Source: Citrobacter sp. wls619 (GTDB taxonomy: Bacteria; Pseudomonadota; Gammaproteobacteria; Enterobacterales; Enterobacteriaceae). Taken from it: a stretch of DNA of 64,000 nt. Each line of letters begins with the position of its first letter. The first letter of the stretch is position 1. Below the pieces are notes generated by a model. The model was not told the DNA's origin. It did no database searches and was given only the letters and a program-made list of their open reading frames with translations. Both the position numbers and the translations under genes were made by a program. The stretch covers positions 194,343-258,342 of the forward strand of contig NZ_SZXJ01000044.1 of NCBI RefSeq assembly GCF_005281345.1, read 5' to 3'. Shown piece by piece: positions 40,127 through 50,721 of this stretch.

Positions 40127-41589
40127 CCCAGCATGGAACCGGTCTCGATAAGATTGCGATGTAGATCAAAGGCATGACTGAGATCGTGATGGATATGCCC
40201 GCCGGGCGCTTTTTCCAGATAGCGGTGCAGGTAGTCCCGGTACAGCGGATGAGCACAGTTGTCGATGATGGTATGTGCCCGTTGCAGAGGAGATAACCCG
40301 CGCAGATCGGCAATGCCCTGTTCAGTGACGATCACTTTCACGCTATGTTCGCTGTGATCGACATGGCTGCACATCGGCACAATAGTGGAGATTTTCCCGC
40401 CTTTGGCGATTGACGGGGCCATAAAGATTGACAGATAGGCGTTACGTTCGAAATCGCCGCTGCCGCCAATCCCGTTCATCAGATTGACCCCCGCGACATG
40501 CGTGGAGTTAGCATGACCATAGATATCAAACTCCAGGCCGACATTAAGCGCAATCACCCCCAGACGACGGATAATCTCCGGGTTATTGGAGATCTCCTGC
40601 GGGCGCAACACAATCCGGCTGGTGAAGAAATCCATGTTGTTGTAGATCTTTTGCAGCGATAGGGCGGAAATGGTCAGACTCGAGGCGCTGGCGCCGGTTA
40701 CTTTCCCTGTTTCCAGCAGATGTACCACCGATTCCTGCAGTACCTCCGAATACATCATAAAGGGCGGAATATCCGGGTTTTCCCCCAGTCGTGCCATCAC
40801 TGCGTTATTAATATTGCCCACGCCGCTCTGCAGGGGCAAAAACTCAGGTGGAATTCGCTTGTGCGCCATTTCTGCCAGCAGAAAGGTGACCACGTTATCG
40901 GCTATTTGCTGGCTGACCGGATTGGTTTTATCTGACGCATTACCGGCATCTGGCAGCTCGGTATCCACTATCGCAACGACCTTTTTCGGGTCTACCTGCA
41001 CGCACTGTGTCCCTACACGATCCATGGTATGAAAGATTGGCACGCTGTTCCGCCGTGGTGGCGCGCCTGGAATAACAATGTCGGCAAGCTCTGACACACG
41101 CGGGTTATGATAGTGGTTCAGTTCGATTACCACTTTTTTTGCCCGCAGCAGCCAGGTTGGCGCATTGCCGATCCCGCTGGTGAGCCAAATCCGTCCATCT
41201 GGCGCGACGGCTGAAGCTTCAATAACGGCAATATCGATCTCGCCAAAAAAGCCGTAATTGACCATCTGCGCAACCTCACTCAGATGGAGATCGACAAATC
41301 TCACCAGGCCCTGGTTAATTTTCTCGCGCAGGCCGGAGGAGGTTTGATAAGGCGCACGCCAGGAAACGGCATCTGCTTCTGATAACGCATCGTCAGCGGC
41401 AGCACCAATTGACGCCCCAGTCAGTAACCGAATCTGAAAGGGCAGCCCGGCCTGATGCTGTTCGCAGGCGCGTCGGGCAAGCGCTGTCGGCAATGCTTTT
41501 GGTGAGCCTGCTGGTGTGAATCCGCTAAATGCCACCATATCATCGTGTTGGATAATTTCTGCCGCTTCTTCAGCGCTCATCCGTTTCAT
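40123..41589 (-). CDS. scpC: Propionyl-CoA:succinate CoA transferase ScpC
   Basis: 488 residues (492 in E. coli). It belongs to the acetyl-CoA hydrolase/CoA transferase family. Exchanges CoA between propionyl-CoA and succinate, closing the ScpA-ScpB cycle from succinate to propionate. Motifs are VAFSGFTPAGSPKALP, the GSGDFERN segment with catalytic-region HANSTHVAGVNLMNGIGG, and VTEQGIADLRG. The N-terminus differs from E. coli (MKRMSAEEAAE). GGAG precedes this ATG. The longer frame from 41658 overlaps scpB and is rejected. Last gene of the operon. Confidence 0.94.
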   Translation of the reverse strand: MKRMSAEEAAEIIQHDDMVAFSGFTPAGSPKALPTALARRACEQHQAGLPFQIRLLTGASIGAAADDALSEADAVSWRAPYQTSSGLREKINQGLVRFVDLHLSEVAQMVNYGFFGEIDIAVIEASAVAPDGRIWLTSGIGNAPTWLLRAKKVVIELNHYHNPRVSELADIVIPGAPPRRNSVPIFHTMDRVGTQCVQVDPKKVVAIVDTELPDAGNASDKTNPVSQQIADNVVTFLLAEMAHKRIPPEFLPLQSGVGNINNAVMARLGENPDIPPFMMYSEVLQESVVHLLETGKVTGASASSLTISALSLQKIYNNMDFFTSRIVLRPQEISNNPEIIRRLGVIALNVGLEFDIYGHANSTHVAGVNLMNGIGGSGDFERNAYLSIFMAPSIAKGGKISTIVPMCSHVDHSEHSVKVIVTEQGIADLRGLSPLQRAHTIIDNCAHPLYRDYLHRYLEKAPGGHIHHDLSHAFDLHRNLIETGSMLG

Positions 41590-41614
41590 GGCTCTCTCCT
41601 TTCTCTGACCGCAA

Positions 41615-42400
41615 TTAGTGGCCGACAAAATTCGGTTTACGTTTTTCCATAAACGCATTCATCCCTTCCTGATAGTCCTCGCTGTCGTACACCGCGCGAC
41701 GCATACCCTGGATACGTTCGAACTCGTCGGAATTCATGGTGTGTGCTTCACCCAGCACGCGCAGCTCTTCTTTGATAACGGCGATCGCCAGCGGCGCTTT
41801 TTCTGAGATGTGGTGCGCCATTTGCAGGGTGAAATCTTCCAGTTCGTCGACAGGGACGACATGGTTAAGGATCCCGACAGCCATGGCGCGTTGTGCTGTA
41901 ATGGGCGAGGCGGTAAAAATCAGCTCTTTCACGATGTGAAAGCCTGCATCACGAGTCAGGTTATGGATGCCCACCAGGTTATAGGGCACACCAAGATTGA
42001 CTGGCGTCATCGAAAAGGTGGACGTTTCAGCGGAGATAATCAGATCGGAACTCATGATCATCTCAAATGCCCCTCCCCAGACGCTGCCTTCAACCATGGA
42101 GATCACGGGTTTCGGATATTTTTGGATCATGCGGGTTATCTGACGCAGCGGATCGTCATAGGAGAGGGGATCGCGACGTCCGGTTGGGAGTTCATGAATA
42201 TCATGCCCGGCAGAGAACACTTTTGCCCCGCTTGGTGCGCGCAGAATAATGCAGCGAATTTCCGGGCGATTGAGATCGCTCAGCGCCTGTATCAGATCGT
42301 CGATAAATACTTTACTCAGGGCATTGAGCTTGCGGGCATAGTTGAATTCAATGACCGCGACTTTCTGGATGATGACAACGTTGACGTATTGATAAGACAT
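41615..42400 (-). CDS. scpB: Methylmalonyl-CoA decarboxylase ScpB
   Basis: 261-residue enoyl-CoA hydratase (crotonase) family enzyme that decarboxylates methylmalonyl-CoA to propionyl-CoA. The oxyanion-hole blocks are KVFSAGHDIHELP and MVEGSVWGGAFEMIMSSDLI. TFSMTPVNLGVPYNL is conserved with the E. coli protein, whose length is identical. Start at MSYQYVNV. It lies ten bases after argK and 25 bases before scpC. Confidence 0.95.
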   Translation of the reverse strand: MSYQYVNVVIIQKVAVIEFNYARKLNALSKVFIDDLIQALSDLNRPEIRCIILRAPSGAKVFSAGHDIHELPTGRRDPLSYDDPLRQITRMIQKYPKPVISMVEGSVWGGAFEMIMSSDLIISAETSTFSMTPVNLGVPYNLVGIHNLTRDAGFHIVKELIFTASPITAQRAMAVGILNHVVPVDELEDFTLQMAHHISEKAPLAIAVIKEELRVLGEAHTMNSDEFERIQGMRRAVYDSEDYQEGMNAFMEKRKPNFVGH

Positions 42401-42410
42401 AATGTTCTCT

Positions 42411-43406
42411 TTATTCAAAGTAATGATGCTGGATAAATTCGCTGATGTGCCGCAGCCCGGTGCGCGGCGAAAGATCATTGTTTTTCACGGACTGTAGCGT
42501 TTGCTGGTAATAGCGGTCGAAATCCGCACAGGCAAACAGCAGATGCAGCGCTTCTTCTTCAGCCTGTTTCTGTATCCACTCAACCGCCTGTTGTTGACGC
42601 ACTTTTTCCAGCCGACCGCTGGTGGTAAGACGCGTTCTGAAGTCGGTTATCGTCTGCCAGATTTCCTCGATGCCACGCTTTTCGAGCGCACTACAGGTCA
42701 GAACCTGCGGCTGCCACTCGTCATACTTGCGGCGCAGAATGTGCAGGGCGGATTGATACATGTGGCGGGTAATGGCGACGTTGCTGCGGTTATCACCGTC
42801 ATCTTTGTTGATAACGATCAGGTCAGCCATCTCCATCATCCCTTTCTTGATGCCCTGTAGATCGTCACCGCCACCGGCTATCTGCAACGAGATAAAGCAA
42901 TCTACCATCCGGGCCACTTCGGTTTCGGACTGCCCGACGCCGACGGTTTCCACAATCACCACGTCAAAGCCCGCTGCTTCGCACAGCAGCATTAACTCAC
43001 GCGCACGCTGGCTGGCACCGCCTAAATGCCCGCCGGAAGGCACCGGGCGAATAAACGCGGATTCTGCGCGGGCAAGCTCCGTCATGCGGGTTTTATCACC
43101 CAGAATGCTGCCGCCGCTGACCGGGCTGCTGGGATCGACGGCGATCACCGCCACCCGTAATCCGTGGTGGATCAACAGCATACCGAACGCTTCCAGGAAC
43201 GTGCTTTTGCCCGCGCCCGGCGTACCGGTGATCCCTAGGCGCAGGGCGTTACCGGTGAACGGCATAATCGCGTCCAGCAATTGCGTACTCAGCGTCTGGT
43301 GGCGCGGATGGCAACTTTCGACCAGCGTCATCGCCTGCGCGAGCGTGGCGCGCTCACCCAGGCGCAGGCGCCGGACGGTATCCTCAAGCGTGGCGGCGTT
43401 AATCAT
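42411..43406 (-). CDS. argK: G-protein chaperone of methylmalonyl-CoA mutase (ArgK/YgfD, MeaB family)
   Basis: 331-residue P-loop GTPase of the MeaB/ArgK type that protects or loads the B12-dependent mutase. Walker A is GTPGAGKST (about 59-67). Switch and base motifs are [29 protein letters not shown] and NKDDGD (guanine specificity). Its first eight bases overlap the end of scpA, matching its role as the mutase partner. The old name argK reflects an unsupported role as a transport kinase. Confidence 0.95.
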   Translation of the reverse strand: MINAATLEDTVRRLRLGERATLAQAMTLVESCHPRHQTLSTQLLDAIMPFTGNALRLGITGTPGAGKSTFLEAFGMLLIHHGLRVAVIAVDPSSPVSGGSILGDKTRMTELARAESAFIRPVPSGGHLGGASQRARELMLLCEAAGFDVVIVETVGVGQSETEVARMVDCFISLQIAGGGDDLQGIKKGMMEMADLIVINKDDGDNRSNVAITRHMYQSALHILRRKYDEWQPQVLTCSALEKRGIEEIWQTITDFRTRLTTSGRLEKVRQQQAVEWIQKQAEEEALHLLFACADFDRYYQQTLQSVKNNDLSPRTGLRHISEFIQHHYFE

Positions 43407-45543
43407 GATGTTGGCTAATGCGGGTCAACACATCGCGGACGCTGTCGAGCATCGGCGTACCAGGGCCATAAATGGCAGCGACGCCACGTTCGTGCAGGAA
43501 GGTGTAATCCTGCGGCGGGATAACCCCTCCAGCGACCACGCAGATATCTTCGCGCCCCCAGTTTTTGAGCGCGGTGACCAGTTCCGGGATTAGCGTTTTA
43601 TGACCTGCTGCCAGTGATGATGCGCCAATCACATGCACATCGTTTTCTACGGCCAGGCGGGCAATCTCTTCCGGTGTGGAGAACATCGGGCTGAGATCAA
43701 CATCGAATCCGAGGTCGGAGTAGGCGCTGGCGATCACCTTCGCGCCGCGATCGTGACCATCCTGACCCATCTTGGCGATCAGAATACGGGGGCGGCGGCC
43801 ATGCTCCGCCAGGAACCGCCCGGTTTGCGCAACAATGGCGTCAAATTCGTCAGCTGATTTATCGGACTGATGGTAGCTTTGCGCAATCACGCCGGTAACG
43901 CACTGGCTGGGAACCAGATAGCGGTCAAAGGCAACCTCCAGCGCGTCGGAGATTTCACCCAGCGTGGCGCGAACGCGGGCGGCGTTGACGGCGGCGGTCA
44001 ACAGGTTTTCATTGTGCTGTGCGGCGTGGGTCAGCGCTGACAGTGCAGTTTTGACGGCATCATTGTCACGCGTAGCGCGGATATGCTGCAACGAAGCAAT
44101 CTGCTCGTTACGCACTTTCACGTTGTCGATCTCCAGAACCGACGTCTCGTCTTCTTTATCCAGCTTGTACTTGTTCACGCCAACGATGACGCGCTTGCCC
44201 TGGTCGATCAGCGATTGTTCACGTGCCGAGGCTTCTTCGATCATCCGTTTCGGCAACCCGGCTTCGATCGCTTTCGCCATGCCGCCGACTTCATCGATCT
44301 GTTTAATGATCGTGCGTGCCTGCTTAACGATGTGATCGGTGAGCGACTCGACGTAATACGATCCGGCCAGCGGATCGACGGTGCGGCAGATCTCCGATTC
44401 TTCCTGAATGATGATCTGCGTATTGCGCGCAATGCGCGCGGAGAAATCAGTGGGCAGACCGAGCGCTTCATCAAAGGCGTTGGTATGCAAAGACTGCGTA
44501 CCGCCGAGTGTGGCACCGAGTGCTTCGATGGTGGTGCGAATGACGTTGTTGTACGGGTCCTGCTCGGTCAGGCTCCAGCCGGATGTCTGACAGTGGGTTC
44601 GCAGAGCGAGAGATTTTGGGTTGGTCGCGCCAAAACTGCTGACCGCTTCGCTCCACAAATAACGCGCTGCGCGCAACATGGCGACATTCATGAACAGATC
44701 CATGCCGATGCCGAAGAAGAACGACAGGCGCGGGGCAAAGTCATCAATTTTCAATCCAGCAGAGAGTGCAGCTTTGATGTACTCAATACCGTCTGCCAGC
44801 GTAAAGGCCACCTGCTGCACGCAGTTCGCGCCAGCTTCGCCCATGTGGTAGCCGCTGATACTGATGGTGTTAAAGCGCGGCATGTTGCCAGAACACCAGG
44901 CGATGATGTCGGCGATAATGCGCATCGAAGGTTTTGGCGGATAAATGTAGGTGTTGCGACACAGGTATTCTTTCAGAATATCGTTCTGAATGGTCCCGGT
45001 GAGCTGTTCCGGCGTTACGCCTTGTTCTTCTGCAGCGACGATGTAAAACGCCAGTACCGGCAGCACTGCGCCGTTCATGGTCATTGATACCGACATCTTA
45101 TCCAGCGGGATCTGGTCGAACAGTACCTTCATATCTTCGACAGTATCGATCGCCACGCCCGCTTTGCCGACGTCACCCGCCACACGAGGATTATCAGAGT
45201 CATAGCCACGGTGAGTGGCAAGATCAAAGGCGACGGAAAGCCCTTTTTGCCCGGCGGCGAGGTTGCGGCGGTAAAAGGCGTTGGACTCTTTGGCAGTTGA
45301 GAAACCGGCGTACTGGCGAATGGTCCACGGCTGCGCGGTATACATGGTGGCGCGCGGACCGCGCACATACGGCGGCAGGCCGGGGAGAGTACCGGTTACT
45401 TCCAGATTATCGAGATCGGCCTCGGTATACAGCGGCTTGATGGCAATCCCTTCCGCCGTCTGTCTTTCCAGAGATTCGACGGTTTTTTCCCGGCGACTGA
45501 GTTCTTTATTGGCGAGTGTTTGCCACTCCTGTACGTTTGCCAT
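43399..45543 (-). CDS. scpA: Methylmalonyl-CoA mutase ScpA (Sbm)
   Basis: Coenzyme-B12-dependent isomerase that converts succinyl-CoA to (R)-methylmalonyl-CoA. The 714-residue single-chain form has the TIM-barrel domain ([40 protein letters not shown] region) and a C-terminal cobalamin-binding domain. That domain carries the DxHxxG motif in [15 protein letters not shown] (lower-ligand His), followed by GASSLAAGH and AGGVIPPQD. First gene of scpA-argK-scpB-scpC. Upstream are a REP element and argP. I saw no B12 riboswitch. Confidence 0.96.
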   Translation of the reverse strand: MANVQEWQTLANKELSRREKTVESLERQTAEGIAIKPLYTEADLDNLEVTGTLPGLPPYVRGPRATMYTAQPWTIRQYAGFSTAKESNAFYRRNLAAGQKGLSVAFDLATHRGYDSDNPRVAGDVGKAGVAIDTVEDMKVLFDQIPLDKMSVSMTMNGAVLPVLAFYIVAAEEQGVTPEQLTGTIQNDILKEYLCRNTYIYPPKPSMRIIADIIAWCSGNMPRFNTISISGYHMGEAGANCVQQVAFTLADGIEYIKAALSAGLKIDDFAPRLSFFFGIGMDLFMNVAMLRAARYLWSEAVSSFGATNPKSLALRTHCQTSGWSLTEQDPYNNVIRTTIEALGATLGGTQSLHTNAFDEALGLPTDFSARIARNTQIIIQEESEICRTVDPLAGSYYVESLTDHIVKQARTIIKQIDEVGGMAKAIEAGLPKRMIEEASAREQSLIDQGKRVIVGVNKYKLDKEDETSVLEIDNVKVRNEQIASLQHIRATRDNDAVKTALSALTHAAQHNENLLTAAVNAARVRATLGEISDALEVAFDRYLVPSQCVTGVIAQSYHQSDKSADEFDAIVAQTGRFLAEHGRRPRILIAKMGQDGHDRGAKVIASAYSDLGFDVDLSPMFSTPEEIARLAVENDVHVIGASSLAAGHKTLIPELVTALKNWGREDICVVAGGVIPPQDYTFLHERGVAAIYGPGTPMLDSVRDVLTRISQHHD

Positions 45544-45723
45544 TTTTTGCTCCGTATTACGCAATAAGTTGAATCTTTACGAATACGGTGAGCTTTTTCC
45601 GTCAGCTTGTCGCCAGCAAAAAATAGCCAACAGGGCGTCGTTTTTTGCCGCATGGTGTGTTTGATTTTGTGATGTCTTTCAAAGACGTGGCATGAATAAC
45701 ATGAAAAAGCGGTAAGAGGAGGG

Positions 45724-45762
45724 GAGGCCGGATAAGGCGTTACGCTGCCATCCGGCACTCAG
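45724..45762. repeat. REP element between argP and scpA
   Basis: GAGGCCGGATAAGGCGTTACGCTGCCATCCGGCACTC: one REP unit. Confidence 0.8.
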
Positions 45763-45776
45763 AGACTATAAACAGT

Positions 45777-46670
45777 TTAATCCTGGCGCAGCACGTTGTG
45801 ACCGTAAGCCAGCAGAGCGTCGGTGACGTTGCGCATCATGCGGCTTTCCGGCGCAAAGCGATGCCAGTAGAGCATCCGGCGCTGGAACAGGCCCGGCGTT
45901 AAGTCGATAAGCTCGCCGCTTGCCAGTTCTTTCTCAATCTGTAAGTGTGGGATCATGCAGCAGGTGGTGCCCTGACGCGCCAACTGGACGAAGGCTTCAG
46001 ACGAGTTAACGATGTGGCACGGTACGCTGCCCGGCGGCAAATCGAAGTTCTGCTGCAGGAAGGCCTGATGCATATCGTCGAGGTGGTCAAAAGCCACCGC
46101 TGGTGCTTTCAGCAGGGCGGAGCGGGTAACACCATTTGGGAAGTAGCGTTCGGCAAACGCTTTGGAGCCAACAAAAAGATAATCGAGCGCGCCGAGCTTA
46201 TCCACCAGGCAGCTTGGCAGCGCCTGATGCTGAATACTCACTGCACCCACTACTTCACCCCGGCGCAGACGTTCCTGGGTCCGGGTTTCATCTTCAACCT
46301 GCAGGTTCAGACGAATCGGTGAATTGGCCAGTACCGGCGCCAGCGCCGGAAGCAACCAGGTTGCCAGGCTGTCGGCGTTCACCGCCAGCGAGAGCAGCAG
46401 CGGCGTGGACCCGGTTTGTTCATCACCCAGCCACTCATCTTCCAGCAGCTCAACCTGGCGCAACAGGGCCAGAAGCTTTTGTCCTTGTTCGGTAGGGCGC
46501 GGGGGGACGGTACGCACCAGCAACGGTTGTCCGAACATATTCTCAAGCTGTTTTATGCGCTGTGAAACCGCGGATTGCGTGATGCACAGCTTTTGCGCCG
46601 CGCGCTCAAATCCTCGTTCACGAATAACCGCATCCAGTGCTTGTAGTGTTCTGTAGTCCGGACGTTTCAT
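45777..46670 (-). CDS. argP: LysR-family regulator ArgP (IciA)
   Basis: 297-residue LysR-type regulator that senses lysine and arginine. It activates argO and other amino-acid genes, and it was also described as an inhibitor of replication initiation. The helix-turn-helix is [23 protein letters not shown] (about 21-43), followed by the effector domain. Start at [20 protein letters not shown]. The 13 upstream in-frame codons are not conserved. Divergent from rpiA. Its likely target argO is encoded about 8 kb away. Confidence 0.96.
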   Translation of the reverse strand: MKRPDYRTLQALDAVIRERGFERAAQKLCITQSAVSQRIKQLENMFGQPLLVRTVPPRPTEQGQKLLALLRQVELLEDEWLGDEQTGSTPLLLSLAVNADSLATWLLPALAPVLANSPIRLNLQVEDETRTQERLRRGEVVGAVSIQHQALPSCLVDKLGALDYLFVGSKAFAERYFPNGVTRSALLKAPAVAFDHLDDMHQAFLQQNFDLPPGSVPCHIVNSSEAFVQLARQGTTCCMIPHLQIEKELASGELIDLTPGLFQRRMLYWHRFAPESRMMRNVTDALLAYGHNVLRQD

Positions 46671-46840
46671 TGCTTTGACGCACTCCTGAAATTTTTGCTT
46701 GTTCTGCACTATGACACAATTTTAGGTTGGGTAAAGACGAAATCCGCCGCCAGCTTGCGGGTGTGGGAACATTTTTCTGCACAATGTTCTATAATGCGCG
46801 TGAATTTTCCCACCATATTCACACCACAGGCGAAACGATC

Positions 46841-47500
46841 ATGACGCAGGATGAACTGAAAAAAGCAGTAGGATGGGCGGCACTTCAGTATGTACAGCCC
46901 GGCACCATTGTGGGCGTAGGTACCGGTTCAACAGCCGCACACTTTATTGATGCGCTGGGCACAATGAAAGGTCAGATTGAAGGCGCAGTGTCCAGCTCGG
47001 ACGCCTCGACTGAAAAACTGAAAAGCCTCGGTATCCACGTGTTCGATCTTAACGAAGTGGACAGCCTCGGCGTATACGTTGATGGCGCGGATGAAATCAA
47101 CGGCCATATGCAGATGATCAAAGGCGGCGGCGCTGCGCTGACGCGTGAAAAAATCATTGCTTCCGTGGCGAAGAAATTTATCTGCATCGCGGACGCGTCC
47201 AAGGAAGTCGATATTCTTGGCAACTTCCCGCTGCCGGTGGAAGTGATCCCAATGGCGCGTAGCGCAGTTGCGCGTCAACTGGTGAAGTTGGGCGGTCGTC
47301 CTGAATATCGTCAGGGCGTGGTCACTGACAATGGTAACGTGATCCTTGATGTACACGGCCTGGAGATCCTCGACGCCGTGGCCATGGAAAACGCCATCAA
47401 TGCGATTCCGGGCGTAGTAACCGTGGGTCTGTTCGCTAACCGTGGTGCGGATGTGGCGCTGATTGGCACACCGGACGGCGTGAAAACTATCGTAAAATGA
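46841..47500 (+). CDS. rpiA: Ribose-5-phosphate isomerase A
   Basis: Interconverts ribose 5-phosphate and ribulose 5-phosphate in the non-oxidative pentose phosphate pathway. The 219-residue product matches E. coli throughout. Motifs are [32 protein letters not shown] with catalytic Asp and Glu, and [13 protein letters not shown]. The ATG at 46841 is the family start. The 38 upstream open codons are leader DNA. Followed by its own terminator. Confidence 0.97.
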   Translation: MTQDELKKAVGWAALQYVQPGTIVGVGTGSTAAHFIDALGTMKGQIEGAVSSSDASTEKLKSLGIHVFDLNEVDSLGVYVDGADEINGHMQMIKGGGAALTREKIIASVAKKFICIADASKEVDILGNFPLPVEVIPMARSAVARQLVKLGGRPEYRQGVVTDNGNVILDVHGLEILDAVAMENAINAIPGVVTVGLFANRGADVALIGTPDGVKTIVK

Positions 47501-47503
47501 TCT

Positions 47504-47534
47504 GACGGGAGCGTCTTCTCCCGTTAAAAAAATT
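47504..47534 (+). terminator. Terminator of rpiA
   Basis: ACGGGAG-CGTCTT-CTCCCGT stem followed by TAAAAAAATTTT. The T run is delayed, so strength is uncertain. Confidence 0.65.
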
Positions 47535-47550
47535 TTGGCAGGGCAAATTT

Positions 47551-47574
47551 GGTGACTTGTGTCACGTTTATAAT
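47551..47574 (+). promoter_or_regulatory. serA promoter -10 with overlapping CRP-like palindrome
   Basis: A perfect TATAAT at 47569-47574 lies directly after GGTGA-CTTGTG-TCACG (47551-47566), a CRP-like site with eight of ten half-site matches. It contains the perfect inverted repeat GTGAC-N4-GTCAC. E. coli serA is reported to respond to CRP and Lrp. Here the site overlaps the promoter spacer. Confidence 0.5.
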
Positions 47575-47770
47575 ATTGTCCTGCCGATCCCTCCAAAGAA
47601 AAAGTTATCGCCAGTATTTTCCTCTGACAATTCCCGCTGAATGACATTTCCTCAGCATGACGACGCAAACGTTCATATTGCCGCAATATTATTTTTTGAT
47701 ATGTTGAAGAGGAGGATGAAAATCCCACACACAACACATCAGTTTGAACAAAAAAAGACAGGGTCGGGAA

Positions 47771-49003
47771 ATGGCAAAGGTATCACTGGAGAAAGATAAG
47801 ATTAAATTTCTGCTGGTTGAAGGTGTGCACCAAAAAGCACTCGAGAACCTTCGTGCAGCAGGTTATACCAACATTGAGTTTCACAAAGGCGCTCTGGACA
47901 CCGAACAGCTGAAAGAGTCCATCCGTGACGCCCACTTCATTGGCCTGCGATCCCGAACCCATCTGACTGAAGATGTGATTGACGCCGCAGAGAAACTGGT
48001 CGCGATTGGCTGCTTCTGTATTGGTACCAATCAGGTTGATCTGAGCGCGGCGGCAAAGCGCGGGATCCCCGTGTTTAACGCGCCATTCTCTAACACACGT
48101 TCCGTTGCCGAACTGGTGATTGGCGAACTGCTGCTACTGCTACGCGGCGTGCCGGAAGCGAACGCCAAAGCGCACCGCGGCGTGTGGAATAAACTGGCTA
48201 CCGGCTCTTTTGAAGCGCGTGGCAAAAAACTGGGGATTATCGGCTACGGCCACATTGGTACTCAGCTGGGCATTCTGGCGGAATCGCTGGGGATGCACGT
48301 TTATTTCTATGATATTGAAAATAAACTGCCGCTGGGCAACGCCACGCAGGTACAGCATCTTTCCGACCTGCTGAATATGAGCGATGTAGTCAGCCTCCAT
48401 GTGCCGGAAAACGCCTCCACCAAAAATCTGATGGGCGCGCATGAGATTGCGCTGATGAAACCAGGCGCACTGCTGATCAACGCTGCACGCGGAACGGTTG
48501 TCGATATCCCTGCGCTGTGTGATGCGCTGGCAACGAAACATCTGGCAGGAGCGGCCATCGATGTCTTCCCAACGGAGCCTGCATCTAACAGCGATCCGTT
48601 CACCTCGCCGCTGTGTGATTTTGATAACGTGATCCTGACGCCGCATATCGGTGGTTCCACGCTGGAAGCGCAGGAAAACATCGGCCTGGAAGTGGCGGGT
48701 AAACTGACGAAGTATTCCGACAATGGCTCTACGCTGTCTGCCGTTAACTTCCCGGAAGTCTCGCTGCCGCTGCACGGCGGTCGTCGTCTGATGCACATTC
48801 ACGAAAACCGCCCAGGCGTACTGACCGCGCTGAACCAGATTTTTGCCGAGCAGGGCGTCAACATTGCCGCGCAGTATCTGCAGACTTCCGCGCAGGTCGG
48901 TTACGTGGTTATCGATATTGAAGCGGATGAAGATGTGGCGGAGAAAGCTCTGCTGGCGATGAAAGCCCTGCCGGGAACCATTCGCGCTCGTCTGCTGTAC
49001 TAA
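47771..49003 (+). CDS. serA: D-3-phosphoglycerate dehydrogenase
   Basis: First enzyme of serine synthesis, oxidising 3-phosphoglycerate with NAD+. It can also reduce 2-oxoglutarate. The 410-residue product has a substrate-binding and nucleotide-binding pair with GIIGYGHIGTQLGILAESLGM, catalytic Arg/Glu/His in NAARGTVVD, DVFPTEP and LTPHIGGSTLEAQ, and a C-terminal ACT domain (HENRPGVLTALNQIFAEQGVNI) for serine feedback inhibition. GGGA precedes the ATG. Confidence 0.97.
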   Translation: MAKVSLEKDKIKFLLVEGVHQKALENLRAAGYTNIEFHKGALDTEQLKESIRDAHFIGLRSRTHLTEDVIDAAEKLVAIGCFCIGTNQVDLSAAAKRGIPVFNAPFSNTRSVAELVIGELLLLLRGVPEANAKAHRGVWNKLATGSFEARGKKLGIIGYGHIGTQLGILAESLGMHVYFYDIENKLPLGNATQVQHLSDLLNMSDVVSLHVPENASTKNLMGAHEIALMKPGALLINAARGTVVDIPALCDALATKHLAGAAIDVFPTEPASNSDPFTSPLCDFDNVILTPHIGGSTLEAQENIGLEVAGKLTKYSDNGSTLSAVNFPEVSLPLHGGRRLMHIHENRPGVLTALNQIFAEQGVNIAAQYLQTSAQVGYVVIDIEADEDVAEKALLAMKALPGTIRARLLY

Positions 49004-49012
49004 TTTCCTCTA

Positions 49013-49042
49013 CATGGGCAGGCGGTTGACCTGCCCATCTTT
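49013..49042 (+). terminator. Terminator of serA
   Basis: ATGGGCAGG-CGGTTGA-CCTGCCCAT stem followed by CTTTCCTTT. Confidence 0.8.
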
Positions 49043-49190
49043 CCTTTGCTTTCCCTGCCTCAACATCTATTCCTGTAACGCATACATTCTGTTTTCGAGC
49101 CTTGCCGCAATGGGTAATTAAAGGCAGCGTTGCGTGTTGTACAGCACTAAAAGGAATTTACGATAGAGGCTCAGCATCGCGCTGAAACGG

Positions 49191-49336
49191 GAAAGCCCCT
49201 ACCGAAGCAGGGGCTCTAAAAAGGAAAGGGACGATGATGAGAGTCGTCATCATGCTGCTGATCCTGTTAATCATCGCTTGGCCAGCATATTAACAGAGAG
49301 TACGCAGGGGGGAGGTTCGCCTCCCTCACCCTTCAC
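49191..49336 (-). ncRNA. sibC: SibC-type antitoxin small RNA
   Basis: Antisense RNA complementary to the whole ibsC reading frame. On the minus strand a promoter TTGACA (49370-49365), 17-base spacer and TAAATT (49347-49342) predict a start near 49336, with the GTGAAGGGTGAGGGAGG-type 5' end of E. coli Sib RNAs. The 3' end is the stem AGCCCCTGC-TTCGG-TAGGGGCT followed by TTTCC. Length of about 146 nucleotides and position after serA fit SibC. It would block ibsC translation and trigger RNase III decay. Confidence 0.85.
49234..49293 (+). CDS. ibsC: IbsC-type small hydrophobic toxin
   Basis: 19-codon frame encoding MMRVVIMLLILLIIAWPAY, a single hydrophobic helix like the E. coli Ibs toxins (which start MM and end in Ala-Tyr). 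AAAGGAAAGGG lies just upstream as ribosome site. High expression of Ibs peptides depolarises the membrane in E. coli. It sits in the same place as E. coli ibsC, between serA and fau, and fully overlaps the antisense SibC RNA, so this is a type I toxin-antitoxin pair. Confidence 0.85.
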   Translation: MMRVVIMLLILLIIAWPAY

Positions 49337-49384
49337 CGAGGAATTTAGGTCAAAAAAACGGCGCTGTCAATCGGCAAAAAACGG

Positions 49385-49981
49385 CTACCACTCCCAAATT
49401 TTGGATGGCGTCACCACCGCAGGCAGCGGGATATCCCACTCTTCGACAGGCAATTTTTCCACTCGCTGACAATCGTGCGCGTAGCCTACGGGCTGGATCT
49501 GATGCTGCTGCCAGTTTTGCAATGTACGGTCATAAAATCCACCTCCCATACCCAGGCGTTGCCCGACCTCATCAAACGCCACTAACGGCGTAATCAGCAC
49601 ATCCAGCTGTGACAGCGGCAATACGTCGCGTACATCAAGCCGTGGCTCCCGGATTTTTAAGCGATTGGTGACCAGCTCGCTGTGCGGATGATAGTGCAGG
49701 AACAGTAAATTACCGGGGCTGAAGGGATGAAGAACCGGAAGATAGACGCGCTTGCCCACTCGCCACAGTTGATCTATTAGCGGCTGGGTATCGAGTTCGC
49801 CATCGAACGAGAGGAATACCGCCACGGTATGAGCGAGTACAACAGGGGGATAGCTGAGCATTCGGGTCGCGGCTTGCTGGCCGAAATGTTCTTGTTGATC
49901 GGGCGTTAATGCACGACGGCGTTGCCGAATGAGTTTACGTATTTCTTGTCGGGATAAAGGAAGTTCAGAAAGTAGTGTCAT
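49385..49981 (-). CDS. fau: 5-formyltetrahydrofolate cyclo-ligase family protein (YgfA)
   Basis: 198-residue protein of the 5-FCL family, which uses ATP to convert 5-formyl-THF to 5,10-methenyl-THF. Motifs are the basic RQRRRALTP start, FLSFDGELDTQPLI, LHPF, the nucleotide-binding RLGMGGGFYDRTL and DIPLPAVVTP. A shorter start (MLSYPP or an internal IRQRRR-type start) has been used in some annotations. I keep the first ATG because SRQEIRKLIRQRRRAL looks family-like. It lies 19 bases downstream of the 6S RNA gene and is co-transcribed with it in E. coli. Confidence 0.92.
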   Translation of the reverse strand: MTLLSELPLSRQEIRKLIRQRRRALTPDQQEHFGQQAATRMLSYPPVVLAHTVAVFLSFDGELDTQPLIDQLWRVGKRVYLPVLHPFSPGNLLFLHYHPHSELVTNRLKIREPRLDVRDVLPLSQLDVLITPLVAFDEVGQRLGMGGGFYDRTLQNWQQHQIQPVGYAHDCQRVEKLPVEEWDIPLPAVVTPSKIWEW

Positions 49982-50000
49982 GGCTGTTGCCAGGTAGAAG

Positions 50001-50184
50001 GGAATCTCCGAGATGCCGCCGCAGGCTGTAACCCTTGAACCCTTGGTTCAAGGTGAATGCGTCGTCACAGTTTTAAGGCTTCTCGGACGGGCCGAGCATG
50101 CTCACCAACCGTGGAGCGCCACATTCTTGTGGTATGAAATATCGGCTCAGGGGACTGGCCCGCTTGCAAACATCTCAGAGAAAT
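50001..50184 (-). ncRNA. ssrS: 6S RNA
   Basis: 184 bases, exactly the E. coli 6S RNA length. The 5' end is ATTTCTCTGAGATG and the 3' end CATCTCGGAGATTCC, which pair to close the long hairpin. The central open bubble that mimics a melted promoter and binds the sigma-70 RNA polymerase holoenzyme is flanked by GTGGCGCTCCACGG and CTTAAAACTGTGACGACG. TAGAGT at 50205-50200 is a plausible -10 for the proximal promoter. Lies between zapA and fau, as in E. coli. Confidence 0.95.
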
Positions 50185-50225
50185 TTTGTCTTCACGGTCA
50201 CTCTACCACAGTAAACCGAAAAGTG

Positions 50226-50621
<396 letters not shown>

Positions 50622-50721
50622 CTATAGCTACCCTGGTATCAAGATACAAGCCCTTTTCTGGTCCACCAGGGTCCAAAGTGGTAGCATATCATGAATATCC
50701 TCCCTTTGATGACGAATGCTT

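Noticed and set aside
45544-45776. Cobalamin riboswitch upstream of scpA
   Set aside because: No B12-box-like core was seen. The region holds only a REP unit and ordinary leader sequence.
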